18,462 bases of DNA from SZUA-430 sp044375275 (GTDB taxonomy: Bacteria > Pseudomonadota > Alphaproteobacteria > Micropepsales > Micropepsaceae), in NCBI GenBank assembly GCA_044375275.1, contig JBILMZ010000046.1:1-18462 (forward strand), in the 5' to 3' direction. Below the pieces are notes generated by a model. That model worked only from the letters and a program-made list of their open reading frames with translations. It was not told where the DNA came from and made no database searches. A program made the position numbers and the translations under genes. Every line of letters starts with the position of its first letter. Within the stretch, counting starts at the first letter, position 1. Below are positions 1 through 7,921 of the stretch, piece by piece.

Positions 1-106
1 ATTGCACTGCCCTTGTCGCAAACCGGATGGAGTTTGGTCCAAAGACAGGGCGCTCGCCCCCTCAAAATTGTCGGGTCGGCACAGATGGACAGCCGCTATT
101 CAAGAG

Positions 107-123
107 TGCCCCCCAGGGGAGCA
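107..123 (-). terminator. Possible hairpin terminator after the Clp-fold protease gene
   Basis: On the minus strand an 8-base arm TGCTCCCC is followed after one base by GGGGGGCA, giving a near-perfect GC-rich stem (one T-G wobble) about 27 bases past the stop of the protease gene. There is no T-tract after it, only CTCTT, so intrinsic termination is uncertain. The rest of bases 1-149 holds no convincing gene. Confidence 0.25.
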
Positions 124-149
124 AGGAAAGATTCGGCGGCCCTGCCACT

Positions 150-1883
150 TCAGCCGCAGAACACGACGCTTCGCTTGCCCCAGCGTCCGCGTCGATAGGC
201 GCGGACAATATCGGTCGCCTCCGGTGGCAGGCTTCCGCTGACATTCAGCCCGAGCTTGCGGGCATGGGACATTGTCACCGGAAAGCCGTGCGTGAGCGTG
301 CCGTCATTCAGCGTATGGACGACGCGATCGGCAACGGCCTGCGAGTACGTGCCCTTCATGAGCCCCACGGCGCCCTTGTGATCCTGCGGCACCGATCGTT
401 TGCATTCGATGCCCAGCTCCAAAAGTTCGTCATTGATGCGGCTGGAGGGCTTGGTGTTGACAAGATCAAGCACGGCGCGAGAGGGCATCATGCGGCGCAG
501 GTGGAAGACAGGGAACTGCGAGTCGATCGGTCCGATGACAGCGTGCGGCGCCATCACGATCTCATCCGCCGCGAGAGAGATGATCGTACCGCCGGACATG
601 GCGAAATAGGGCACGAACACCGTCTTGCGTCCACGATGGGCCTTCACCGCCAGTGCAATCTGGTGGGCCTGGTAGGAATAACCACCTGGCGTGTGCAGGA
701 TGATGTCGAGCGGCTTGTCGGCAGGCGTGGACTGGAGTGCCGTGAGAACGTCCTCGGCCGTCACCGTGTCTACGGAATTGCTCTCCATGCCGGCCTGATG
801 GATGATGCAGACCACGCGGCTGCCGCGCGCCTGCTCCATTCTCGCAATCAGGGGCCGCAGGGTGATGTCGCAGCTTTCCAGCGAGACGCCGTGCGCATCC
901 TCGACATCGTCATCTTCATCATGGTTCACCTGTGGCGCACGCGTTCCGGGACGCATGGTCCGCTCGGACGGGTCCAGCGGAGGCAACGTCACGCCATGCA
1001 TGATGCAGGTTTCAAGGTCGGTCGCATTCATGAGGCTCGCGCTCTTGGCGCTGATCGTGCGCTCCACGGTGCGTACGCCCTGGTCACGCGACGGTGCGGC
1101 GCGGCAGGCCTGCAGCAGGCGATAGAGTTCCGCCGGCATGTCGGTTGACACGTTGAGGCCCATGTTCCGCGCATCGGTCGCGGTCAGCGGATCCCACGGC
1201 GCGCGCTTGCCACCGATGAGTTCCTTCACAAGCTTCGACGGTGCCGTGCCTTCAATCATCTCGCCCACGAAGGCAAGCAGTTCGCGGCCGAAATTGCGGG
1301 CCATGGTGAGGCGCATGATGGTCAGGTCCTGCGCGCGCTTCACGCCCTTCTGGCGGATGACCTGCGACAGCGTGCCGTCTGCAGGCTCAATGAAGGAGAG
1401 CGTGGCGGCGGGTCCCATGACCACGCGGTCCCCGGCCAGCGCAATCAGCGTCGCGAAGTGATGCGCATAGTGAGGGATGAAGATTGTCGTCTCGCCCTTG
1501 TGCGCCTTGATGGCGCGCGCGATCTGCTTCACGAACAGCGGGAAGCCGCCGACCGAGTGCAGGATGATGTCGAGCCTGGCATCCGGCGGAACACGCGAGA
1601 TCGCGGCCATGAAGTCCTGCAGGTGGTGCTCGCCGATCATGGCGTCGAAGAACCACTGCTCCCAGGACTCGCTGTCGGTCTGGTGGCGATGGATCAGCCC
1701 GATCGCATGGGAGTTCCGGTCGTGCTGGAACTGGCGGACGATGTCGTCGGAGGCGTAGGCGCCATTCGACGCGAAGTTCTTCGGATCGTGGTGGTCGAAC
1801 GCGGGGCCGCTGAACGGTTCCTCGTGCACAGGTGCGCGGGTCGCGCCCTTGCCGAGAAGGGTTTCCTTCAGCTTGCTAAACAT
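150..1883 (-). CDS. Tandem Clp-fold serine protease (SDH proteinase family), N-terminal domain degenerate
   Basis: The 577-residue product carries two homologous Clp/crotonase-fold domains of the serine dehydrogenase proteinase type (SppA/ClpP-like). Domain 2 (about 350-560) has the canonical block: HTPGG at 397-401, AMSGGT with the presumed nucleophile Ser430, GPIDSQ with Asp454, and THGFP with His532. Domain 1 (about 55-260) aligns residue by residue (HSVGG 109-113, then IFIPHYAHHFAT), but His142 replaces the serine, FA replaces the glycine pair, Glu166 replaces Asp and Pro229 replaces His. It is probably a non-catalytic copy. An acidic linker (HDEDDDVEDA, 321-330) separates the two. No signal peptide or membrane segment is visible, so it is likely cytoplasmic. 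The start is an ATG with GGGGA about 10 bases upstream. It lies downstream of the DUF853 operon but has its own candidate promoter. Substrate unknown. Confidence 0.88.
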   Translation of the reverse strand: MFSKLKETLLGKGATRAPVHEEPFSGPAFDHHDPKNFASNGAYASDDIVRQFQHDRNSHAIGLIHRHQTDSESWEQWFFDAMIGEHHLQDFMAAISRVPPDARLDIILHSVGGFPLFVKQIARAIKAHKGETTIFIPHYAHHFATLIALAGDRVVMGPAATLSFIEPADGTLSQVIRQKGVKRAQDLTIMRLTMARNFGRELLAFVGEMIEGTAPSKLVKELIGGKRAPWDPLTATDARNMGLNVSTDMPAELYRLLQACRAAPSRDQGVRTVERTISAKSASLMNATDLETCIMHGVTLPPLDPSERTMRPGTRAPQVNHDEDDDVEDAHGVSLESCDITLRPLIARMEQARGSRVVCIIHQAGMESNSVDTVTAEDVLTALQSTPADKPLDIILHTPGGYSYQAHQIALAVKAHRGRKTVFVPYFAMSGGTIISLAADEIVMAPHAVIGPIDSQFPVFHLRRMMPSRAVLDLVNTKPSSRINDELLELGIECKRSVPQDHKGAVGLMKGTYSQAVADRVVHTLNDGTLTHGFPVTMSHARKLGLNVSGSLPPEATDIVRAYRRGRWGKRSVVFCG

Positions 1884-1934
1884 TGATCGTCAGTCCCCAG
1901 CGCTGAACCAACACGTCCTCGGAGGATGCGTCTC

Positions 1935-1963
1935 ATTCTACCCGTCTGGAAAGGTCGCATGAA
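1935..1963 (-). promoter_or_regulatory. Candidate sigma70-type promoter for the Clp-fold protease gene
   Basis: On the minus strand TAGAAT (1940-1935) matches the -10 consensus at five of six positions, 17 bases after a weak -35-like TTCATG (1963-1958). It sits about 50 bases before the ATG at 1883. It lies in the 165-base gap separating the protease gene from the META gene, which otherwise holds nothing I recognise. Confidence 0.35.
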
Positions 1964-2048
1964 AAGGGGGCGACGCCAAGGCAACGGCCTACGCCAGACG
2001 CGCGAGCGCCATCCTGAAGCGTTCGTCTGTCAGGGGAATTTGGCGGAT

Positions 2049-2480
2049 TCAGGGGCGGGTCTGGCGCGCCAGTGGCGTAAATTTAATGCGACCCTGGGAG
2101 CCTTGGATCGTGAGCTTGCCGGCCGCATCGATGTCCCAGGTTTGAGCCGCCTGCAACGCCTGCAGGTACGTCGCCTCGGTCAGCATGACCCCGTCTTCGG
2201 CGCAGGCCATCTTGGTCGAGATCATGGCCTCGAAGCGGATGGTTCCGGCGCCATATTCGACGGCGCCCGAATACTGGTTGCAGCCACTGCGGCCCGACGC
2301 GCGGCCTTCGGTGAATGACAGTGTCACCGGAACGGGCGTGCTGACGGGTTTGTCCTGGAGTTCGACGGCCTGCCAGTCATGCGAGGCGAGGTGATCCTGA
2401 CCAGGACCCATCCCGGCGCTGCAGGCGCTGGCGAATGAGAGCAGGGCAATGGCGCAAAGTCTGGGGAGGGCACGGCGCAT
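2049..2480 (-). CDS. META-domain (HslJ-like) putative lipoprotein
   Basis: The product is 143 residues with a short signal sequence: two Arg, a hydrophobic stretch, then ASAC with Cys20 as a possible lipidation site. The lipobox is non-standard, with Ala rather than Leu at -3. The mature part is a META domain: GRSGCNQYSG (64-72) and ISTKMACAED (87-96) are the hallmark blocks, and Cys67 and Cys93 are the usual conserved pair. META proteins such as E. coli HslJ are linked to envelope or heat stress, but their biochemical role is poorly known. I chose ATG 2480 because AAGAGG lies 8 bases before it. An in-frame GTG at 2489 would overlap the DUF853 stop. The gene starts 5 bases after DUF853 ends, so it is probably the last gene of that operon. 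Confidence 0.82.
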   Translation of the reverse strand: MRRALPRLCAIALLSFASACSAGMGPGQDHLASHDWQAVELQDKPVSTPVPVTLSFTEGRASGRSGCNQYSGAVEYGAGTIRFEAMISTKMACAEDGVMLTEATYLQALQAAQTWDIDAAGKLTIQGSQGRIKFTPLARQTRP

Positions 2481-2485
2481 CAACA

Positions 2486-3982
2486 TCACCTCTTGAGCAG
2501 GGAACCAAGGATACCGCGAACGAGGGCGCGGCCCAGCGAGGAGCCCACCGAGCGGACCGCGCTCTTGGCTGCAGCCTCGGCCATGGTCTGCCGGCTGGAG
2601 GCGCGAGGCTGTGCAGGTGGGCGCGAGGCCGGTGCGCCCCAGGTGCGCTTGGCTGGACCGCCACGGGAGGAAGTCTTCTCCGGTGCACGCTCCCGCGCAG
2701 CCTCGGCGCGACCGCGGAGCACTTCATACGCAGACTCGCGATCAATGGCTTCGTCATAGGCGCCCTTCATCGGGCTCTTCGCCACCATGGCAGCGCGTTC
2801 CTCCGGCGAGATGGCGCCCATGCGTCCTGTCGGCGGCACGATCAGCACGCGCTCGACGACGCCCGGAATCCCCTTGGCATCGAGCGTCGAGACCAGCGCT
2901 TCACCCACGGCAAGCTCCTGCACGGCATCCGACGCCTTGAAGGTCGGGTTTTCACGGAAGTTGTCGGCCACGGCCTTGACGGACTTGCGGTCCTTGGGCG
3001 TGAACGCACGCAGCGCATGCTGCACCTTGTTGCCAAGCTGTCCGAGGATCTCGTCCGGCACGTCGAGCGGCGACTGGCTGATGAAATAGACGCCCACACC
3101 CTTCGAGCGAATGAGGCGCACGACCTGTTCGACCTTGTCGATCAGGGCCTTCGGCGCGTCATCAAAGAGCAGATGCGCCTCGTCGAAGAAGAACACGAGC
3201 TTCGGCTTGTCGAGGTCACCCACTTCAGGCATCTGCTCGTAGAGCTCCGACAGCATCCAGAGCAGGAACGTGGCGTAGAGCTTTGGGCTGCCGAAGAGCT
3301 TCTCTGCGGCCAGCACATGGATCGCGCCGCGGCCGCGCTCGTCTGTGAAGAGGAGGTCGTTCAGGTCCAGCGCGGGCTCGCCAAAGAATGCTTCGCCGCC
3401 CTGGTTCTCCAACGTCAGCAAGGCGCGCTGGATGGCGCCAATGCTGGCCGAGGCGATATTGCCGTACTCGAGCGTGTACTTCGACGCGTTCTCGCCGACA
3501 TTCAGCACGACGGCCCGCAGGTCCTTCAGGTCGACCAGCAGAAGGCCTTGTTCGTCGGCGATCCGGAAGACGATGTTGAGCACGCCTTCCTGCGTGTCAT
3601 TGAGCTGCAGCATGCGGGCCAGCAGGGTCGGTCCCATCTCGGAAATGGTCGCGCGCAGCGGATGTCCGAGTTCTCCGAACAGGTCCCAGAACACCAACGG
3701 GTGGCCTTCTGGCGCCCATGGCGGATTGCCGATCTTCTGCAGCCGCTCGGCGATGAAGGGTTTCTGCTCGGCCGGCATGCACAGTCCAGCGAGGTCGCCC
3801 TTGATGTCGGGCGCGAAGACGGGAACACCAGCCTTGCTGAAGCCCTCTGCCAGAACGCGCAAAGTTGCAGTCTTGCCCGTACCTGTAGCTCCGGCGATCA
3901 TGCCATGGCGGTTTGCTGCGGACAGCAGGAGCTGGCTGATATCGCCACCCTTGCCGAGAAAGATGGCACCAGCGTCAGGCAT
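2486..3982 (-). CDS. DUF853 HerA/FtsK-like P-loop ATPase (YjgR family)
   Basis: This 498-residue ATPase belongs to the DUF853 branch of HerA-FtsK proteins (E. coli YjgR). Walker A is GATGTGKT (31-38). Walker B is KLVFFFDEAH (261-270) with Asp267-Glu268. YFISQSP (299-305) looks like the sensor motif after Walker B. The family signature FAPDIKGDLAGL (56-67) is present. Residues 425-470 form a low-complexity Arg/Ala/Pro linker before a short Ala/Ser/Gly-rich C-terminal segment. HerA relatives act as hexameric DNA translocases, but no NurA nuclease gene is nearby and DUF853 function is not established, so DNA translocation is only an inference. The ATG has GGAG about 8 bases before it. It follows the YqhA gene by 11 bases and precedes META by 5, indicating one operon. 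Confidence 0.93.
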   Translation of the reverse strand: MPDAGAIFLGKGGDISQLLLSAANRHGMIAGATGTGKTATLRVLAEGFSKAGVPVFAPDIKGDLAGLCMPAEQKPFIAERLQKIGNPPWAPEGHPLVFWDLFGELGHPLRATISEMGPTLLARMLQLNDTQEGVLNIVFRIADEQGLLLVDLKDLRAVVLNVGENASKYTLEYGNIASASIGAIQRALLTLENQGGEAFFGEPALDLNDLLFTDERGRGAIHVLAAEKLFGSPKLYATFLLWMLSELYEQMPEVGDLDKPKLVFFFDEAHLLFDDAPKALIDKVEQVVRLIRSKGVGVYFISQSPLDVPDEILGQLGNKVQHALRAFTPKDRKSVKAVADNFRENPTFKASDAVQELAVGEALVSTLDAKGIPGVVERVLIVPPTGRMGAISPEERAAMVAKSPMKGAYDEAIDRESAYEVLRGRAEAARERAPEKTSSRGGPAKRTWGAPASRPPAQPRASSRQTMAEAAAKSAVRSVGSSLGRALVRGILGSLLKR

Positions 3983-3993
3983 GGAGGAAACTC

Positions 3994-4629
3994 CTACTCG
4001 TTGGATTTCTTGGTATGCTCCGAATCCTTTGGAGCAGGACCCGATGACTTGTGCGGATAGGCCGTGATGCGGTCAAGGAAAGCGAGCGCGAGCGCCGAGG
4101 CAATGAACATGCCGTGGATGACGACTTTCCAGTAAATGTCGCTGTCCGAAAACTTCTCTCGGTCCATGAACACCTGCAGCAGCTTCACCGCCGAAATCGT
4201 CAGCAGCGCGGTCGCGACCTTGACCTTGAGTGAGCCAGGATCGAGGCGGCGCAGCCACTCCGGCGAATCGTCAAGGGCCTCATCGCCAAACCGGCCGACG
4301 AAATTCTCGTAGGAACTCAGCATCACCATCACGATGAGGCCCGATACCAGCGCGCCGTCAATCAGTTCGAGGATCGGCATGATCAGGTTCTGCGAACCCT
4401 CCTTGCCCTGCGCACGGTCCACGGCCAGTTCGGCCACGTGCAGTACCTCGAAGATGAAGGACATGGCGTATACGGCCAGGGAAAACGCCAACCCGATGTA
4501 AAACACAACGAGGATGTAGCGGCTGTAGAGGATGATCCGCTCGATGGCCGTCTGGATGCGCACCATCGGATCGGCCACGGCTCCCTTCACCATGGATTTC
4601 AGGGAGTCAGAGAGAGTTGGCTTGGTCAC
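3994..4629 (-). CDS. YqhA/UPF0114 family inner-membrane protein
   Basis: The 211-residue protein shows about four membrane segments (39-61, 85-105, 137-155, 168-187) and the family blocks ERIILYSRY (30-38), LSSYENFVGRFG (104-115) and DPGSLKVKVATALLTISAVKLLQVFMD in the third segment region. UPF0114 proteins are conserved inner-membrane proteins without an established function. The start used is GTG 4629, with GGGA about 10 bases upstream. It overlaps the end of the DUF2842 gene by 23 bases. An in-frame ATG at 4593 would remove the overlap but would leave only a short lead before the conserved region. The C-terminus is charged and Lys/Ser-rich. It ends 11 bases before the DUF853 gene, so the two are very probably co-transcribed. 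Confidence 0.88.
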   Translation of the reverse strand: MTKPTLSDSLKSMVKGAVADPMVRIQTAIERIILYSRYILVVFYIGLAFSLAVYAMSFIFEVLHVAELAVDRAQGKEGSQNLIMPILELIDGALVSGLIVMVMLSSYENFVGRFGDEALDDSPEWLRRLDPGSLKVKVATALLTISAVKLLQVFMDREKFSDSDIYWKVVIHGMFIASALALAFLDRITAYPHKSSGPAPKDSEHTKKSNE

Positions 4630-4840
4630 GGTCTTTTCGTCCCGGCGTGTTCATCCAGAGGATCAGGTAGCGCACGGGTACCACCCACGCCATGCCGGCG
4701 AAGGCATAGAAGATGAGTTCGAGGACGGCATTCGCCTCTGGCAGTACCGCTACGGCCGTCTTCATGACCAGCAGCGAATAGATGCCGATGAAGCCGATCA
4801 GGATGAAGACGCCAAGGAATTTTTTGACCCGCATGCGCAT
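4607..4840 (-). CDS. DUF2842 small membrane protein
   Basis: The 77-residue protein has two hydrophobic segments: FLGVFILIGFIGIYSLLVM just after the basic MRMRVKK start, and LELIFYAFAGMAWVVPVRYL. This matches DUF2842, a small two-helix family largely confined to alphaproteobacteria and of unknown function. ATG 4840 is chosen from the family's usual MR-R start. A TTG at 4876 in the same frame would add 12 residues but has AAAGAGG directly abutting it. Neither start has a good ribosome-binding site, so the exact N-terminus is uncertain. It is the first gene of the minus-strand operon. Between it and the divergent dioxygenase gene lie 184 bases in which I see only weak promoter-like matches. Confidence 0.78.
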   Translation of the reverse strand: MRMRVKKFLGVFILIGFIGIYSLLVMKTAVAVLPEANAVLELIFYAFAGMAWVVPVRYLILWMNTPGRKDRDQANSL

Positions 4841-5024
4841 GAGGCAGTGCTTATCAAGTCGCGGGCGTCCCGGCAAACCTCTTTCCGCAGCGTCCGGGGT
4901 TCCCGCAGGCCGGGCAGGGGCTTATTGCAGCAGATTGCCACAGCCAGAGATTGAGGCGGGCCACACGCAGGGTTAAGCTGCCCGGTGCCGCCGTGCTAGA
5001 TGAGCGACCGAAAGGATTCCCCGC

Positions 5025-6077
5025 ATGATTTTCAGGCAGCTCTTTGATCCGGTGTCGTCGACCTACACGTACATCCTGGGTGACAGTGAATCGCGTGAGG
5101 CGATCATCATCGATCCGGTCTTTGAACAGGTCCGGCGCGAGATTGCCTTGCTCTCCGAACTGGGGCTCAAGCTGGTGGCATCCCTCGACACCCATGTGCA
5201 CGCCGACCACGTGACAGGCGCGTGGCTTCTGGCGAAGCGCCTTGGCAGCCGGATCGCGCTGTCCGAAAACGGCGGCGCGCAGGGCGTCGACATCCCGCTG
5301 AAGACAGGAAGTCGCGTTGCCTTCGGCAAGCGCTATGTCGAGGCCCGCGCCACGCCCGGCCACACCGACGGCTGCATGACCTTTGTGCTCGACGATCGCA
5401 GCATGGCCTTCACGGGCGACACGCTCCTCGTGCGCGGCTGCGGCCGCACCGACTTCCAGCAGGGCAGCGCCGAACGGCTGTTTCGCTCGGTCCATGACGA
5501 GATCTTTTCGCTACCCGACGCCTGCGTCATCTATCCGGGCCACGACTATGCCGGCAACACCTGCAGCTCGGTGGGCGAGGAGAAGCGCTTCAATCCCCGC
5601 CTGGGCACATCGATCGGCGTGGGGGATTTCCGGGTCTACATGGAGAATCTCGGTCTGCCGCATCCGCGTCTCATAGACGTGGCAGTGCCCGCCAACCTGC
5701 GCTGCGGCCGCGCCGACCAGGTGCCCGACGCCGAGCCCGAGTGGGGCCCCGTGCTGACCACCTTCGCCGGTGTCCCCGAGATTTCACCGCAATGGATCGA
5801 GGACAACCTCGACCGTGTCCATCTCATCGACGTGCGCGAGCCGCAGGAATTCAACGACGCCCTTGGTCATGCCCCCGGGGCCGTCCTGATCCCGCTTGGC
5901 ACGCTGCCCCAAAGGCTTGACGAGCTTGGCCGCGACCGGCCGCTCGCCATTATCTGCCGCTCCGGTGCCCGCTCTGCCCGCGCCACGCTGTTCCTGAAGC
6001 AGAACGGCTTCGACCGCGTGGCCAATGTCACGGGCGGGATGCTGCGCTGGCGCATGCTCAACCTGGCTGTCGAGTGA
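5025..6077 (+). CDS. Persulfide dioxygenase-rhodanese fusion (ETHE1-like metallo-beta-lactamase fold)
   Basis: The 350-residue protein has an N-terminal ETHE1-type metallo-beta-lactamase domain: THVHADH (56-62; His57, His59, Asp61, His62), TPGHT with His113, FTGDTLL with Asp132, RGCGRTDFQ (137-145) and YPGHDYAG with His173. ETHE1 enzymes use mononuclear iron to oxidise glutathione persulfide to sulfite. After a linker (about 195-255) comes a rhodanese domain (256-345) with LIDVREPQEF and the active-site loop CRSGARS, Cys311. Fusions of this kind (persulfide dioxygenase-rhodanese) couple persulfide oxidation with sulfur transfer to thiosulfate. The cytoplasmic location is inferred from the lack of a signal peptide. 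ATG 5025 has AAAGGA 9 bases upstream. ctaA begins 3 bases after the stop. Blh/CstB-type relatives differ in detail, so substrate preference is not settled by sequence. Confidence 0.9.
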   Translation: MIFRQLFDPVSSTYTYILGDSESREAIIIDPVFEQVRREIALLSELGLKLVASLDTHVHADHVTGAWLLAKRLGSRIALSENGGAQGVDIPLKTGSRVAFGKRYVEARATPGHTDGCMTFVLDDRSMAFTGDTLLVRGCGRTDFQQGSAERLFRSVHDEIFSLPDACVIYPGHDYAGNTCSSVGEEKRFNPRLGTSIGVGDFRVYMENLGLPHPRLIDVAVPANLRCGRADQVPDAEPEWGPVLTTFAGVPEISPQWIEDNLDRVHLIDVREPQEFNDALGHAPGAVLIPLGTLPQRLDELGRDRPLAIICRSGARSARATLFLKQNGFDRVANVTGGMLRWRMLNLAVE

Positions 6078-6080
6078 CCC

Positions 6081-7109
6081 ATGAAAGCTGAACAATCCCG
6101 CAGGACCCTGGCGATCTGGCTCTTTGCCGTCTGCGGCCTCATCGCGCTGATGGTGGTCGTGGGCGGCCTCACGCGCCTGACAGGCTCAGGCCTCTCGATC
6201 ACCGAATGGAAGCCCATCCACGGTGCGCTGCCGCCGCTTTCGCTCGAGGAATGGCAAGAGGAATTCGACGCCTACCGCCAGATCCCTCAATACCAGCTGA
6301 TCAACAAGGGCATGTCGCTTGACGAGTTCAAGGTGATCTTCTGGTGGGAGTGGGGACACCGCAACCTCGGCCGCCTCATCGGCCTGGCCTTCCTGATTCC
6401 CTTCCTCGTCTTCTGGATCCGGGGACAGGTGGAGCGGCCCCTGGTCCCGCGCCTCATCGTCCTGTTCATCCTCGGCGGCCTGCAGGGATTCATGGGGTGG
6501 TACATGGTGGCGAGCGGCCTGACCGAGCGCGTGGACGTGAGCCAGTATCGTCTCGTCGCCCATCTGGGTCTTGCCTTCGTGATCTATGCAGCCATCTTCA
6601 TGACGGCCCTTCCGCTCTGGCGCAGCGAATGGCCGGCGCGGCGGGAGCCGCATCCGCTTTATCGCTGGTCGCACGTTGTGGCGGCACTGATCTTTTTCCA
6701 GATTCTGCTCGGCGGCTTCGTGGCCGGCACAGATGCCGGCCTGACCTACAACACCTGGCCGCTGATGGACGAGGCAATCATTCCGGCCGGGGCCTGGGCG
6801 TCGGATCCCGTCTGGCTCGCGCCCTTCGAGGATGTGACCACAATCCAGTTCAACCATCGCATGATGGGCTACGTTGTCTTCCTCGCGGTGGTGGCGCTGG
6901 TTATTGCGGCCCTGAGGCAGGGCGTGACCGGATGGAAGCGCACCGCCGGCTGGCTCCTGCTTGGCGCTGTCGTGCTTCAGGTGGTCATCGGCATCTGGAC
7001 GCTCATCGCGGTCATGCCGATCTGGCTCGCTGCGCTGCACCAGTTTGGCGCCGTCGTCCTGCTGACAGCAGCGCTACTGCATGTTGACGCGCTTCGAACA
7101 AGGAGCTGA
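6081..7109 (+). CDS. ctaA: Heme A synthase (COX15/CtaA)
   Basis: This 342-residue integral membrane enzyme oxidises the C8 methyl of heme O to give heme A for aa3-type cytochrome oxidase. About eight hydrophobic segments are visible. All four conserved heme-ligand histidines are present: His93 in EWGHRNLGR, His161 in LVAHLGLAF, His259 in QFNHRMMGY and His320 in AALHQFGAVVLL. The N-terminal signature GGLTRLTGSGLSITEWKP starts at 28. The length and the long first periplasmic loop (about 40-90) fit the alphaproteobacterial/mitochondrial COX15 type. It starts 3 bases after the dioxygenase stop with only a weak GAG upstream, suggesting translational coupling. The ribosome-binding site of the next gene lies inside its last codons. 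No other cytochrome oxidase gene is in the window. Confidence 0.96.
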   Translation: MKAEQSRRTLAIWLFAVCGLIALMVVVGGLTRLTGSGLSITEWKPIHGALPPLSLEEWQEEFDAYRQIPQYQLINKGMSLDEFKVIFWWEWGHRNLGRLIGLAFLIPFLVFWIRGQVERPLVPRLIVLFILGGLQGFMGWYMVASGLTERVDVSQYRLVAHLGLAFVIYAAIFMTALPLWRSEWPARREPHPLYRWSHVVAALIFFQILLGGFVAGTDAGLTYNTWPLMDEAIIPAGAWASDPVWLAPFEDVTTIQFNHRMMGYVVFLAVVALVIAALRQGVTGWKRTAGWLLLGAVVLQVVIGIWTLIAVMPIWLAALHQFGAVVLLTAALLHVDALRTRS

Positions 7110-7113
7110 ACCG

Positions 7114-7752
7114 GTGATCAAGCCCTACCGCCTCTTCGCCGCCAAGGGCGGTGGTTCGATGATCGTCGAGGCCGCATTCGGTTTCACGAAGCTCCGGCTG
7201 CGGATCCAGAACGTCGAATGGTCTGACCTTGGCTGGGAGAGCCGCACGCTGAAGGAGATCAACCCGCTGGGGCAGGTCCCGACAATGGTCATGCCGGATG
7301 GCACGGTCATGACCGAAAGCGCCGCGATGATCCTGCATCTGGCAGACCGCGTGAAAGCCTTCCCGCTCGTACCCGCCGCCTCCAGCCCGCTGCGCGCGCC
7401 TTTCCTGCGCTGGCTCATGTTCCTCGCCGCCGCCGTCTATCCGACCTTCACCTATGGCGACGTGCCGGAGCGCTGGGTCGGCGCCCCGAAGGAGAAGGGG
7501 GCAGGCAAGGCGCTGCGCACTTCAACCGACGAGCATCGCAAGGTGCAGCTGCGTTTCCTCGAGACGCAGGCAAAGGGCCCGTACTTCCTCGGCAAGACGA
7601 TGACCGCGCTCGACCTCTATCTCTGGATCCTCGCCACCTGGCGTCCCGGCAAGGAATGGCTGGCCGCGAACTGCCCGAAACTGGCAGCCATCGCAGCGAC
7701 GGCGGGCGATCATCCCGTGTGCCGGAAAGTCATGCGCCGGAACGGCTACTGA
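7114..7752 (+). CDS. Glutathione S-transferase family protein
   Basis: The 212-residue product has a thioredoxin-fold N-terminal domain (about 1-80) with the cis-proline and glutathione gamma-glutamyl motifs NPLGQVPTM (50-58) and TESAAMILHLAD (67-78). An all-helical C-terminal domain follows, with the N-capping block MTALDLYLWIL. The first-strand region AAKGGGSM (9-16) has Ser15 as a candidate catalytic residue, as in beta- or theta-like bacterial GSTs. GTG 7114 is the start: AAGGAG (7100-7105) lies 8 bases before it, overlapping the end of ctaA, and the gap from the ctaA stop is 4 bases. An earlier in-frame ATG at 7081 sits inside ctaA and lacks this support. Co-expression with the persulfide dioxygenase hints at glutathione-persulfide chemistry, but that is inference. 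Confidence 0.9.
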   Translation: MIKPYRLFAAKGGGSMIVEAAFGFTKLRLRIQNVEWSDLGWESRTLKEINPLGQVPTMVMPDGTVMTESAAMILHLADRVKAFPLVPAASSPLRAPFLRWLMFLAAAVYPTFTYGDVPERWVGAPKEKGAGKALRTSTDEHRKVQLRFLETQAKGPYFLGKTMTALDLYLWILATWRPGKEWLAANCPKLAAIAATAGDHPVCRKVMRRNGY

Positions 7753-7847
7753 GTCGCCAGGAAGTTCCCCCCCCTGTCTGCAGGAAGCGATCACGTCCTC
7801 CGGGCTTCACGCTGCGCCGATGTCAATTCCGCCGGTCAAGAGCAAGC

Positions 7848-7876
7848 TTGAATGACAGCGGGCCAGTCCATAAAAC
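7848..7876 (+). promoter_or_regulatory. Candidate sigma70-type promoter for pyrC
   Basis: TTGAAT (7848-7853) and TAAAAC (7871-7876) are separated by 17 bases, each matching four of six consensus positions. A transcript would start near 7883 and leave a leader of about 40 bases before the TTG start of pyrC. It lies in the 169-base gap after the GST gene, which otherwise holds a C-run (7768-7775) and no ORF with a ribosome-binding site. Confidence 0.35.
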
Positions 7877-7921
7877 AGGCGCCAGCACCTGCACGTCTCT
7901 CCAATGCGAGGATAAAGCCCC

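Noticed and set aside
27..1148. Open frame of 373 codons on the plus strand
   Set aside because: Antisense to the Clp-fold protease gene, without motifs or a ribosome-binding site.
2486..3982. HerA-based antiphage or DNA-repair system
   Set aside because: The ATPase is the DUF853/YjgR type, and no NurA, SIR2, nuclease or other defence partner is adjacent. The neighbours are envelope proteins.
2435..4060. Open frame of 541 codons on the plus strand
   Set aside because: It lies antisense to the DUF853 ATPase and META genes, both with clear motifs. Its product is Arg/His/Gln-rich with no recognisable domain, a usual by-product of GC-rich codon use.
7768..7775. Run of eight Cs after the GST gene as a phase-variation tract
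   Set aside because: It lies outside any coding frame and well upstream of the candidate pyrC promoter, so a slip would not obviously affect a gene.
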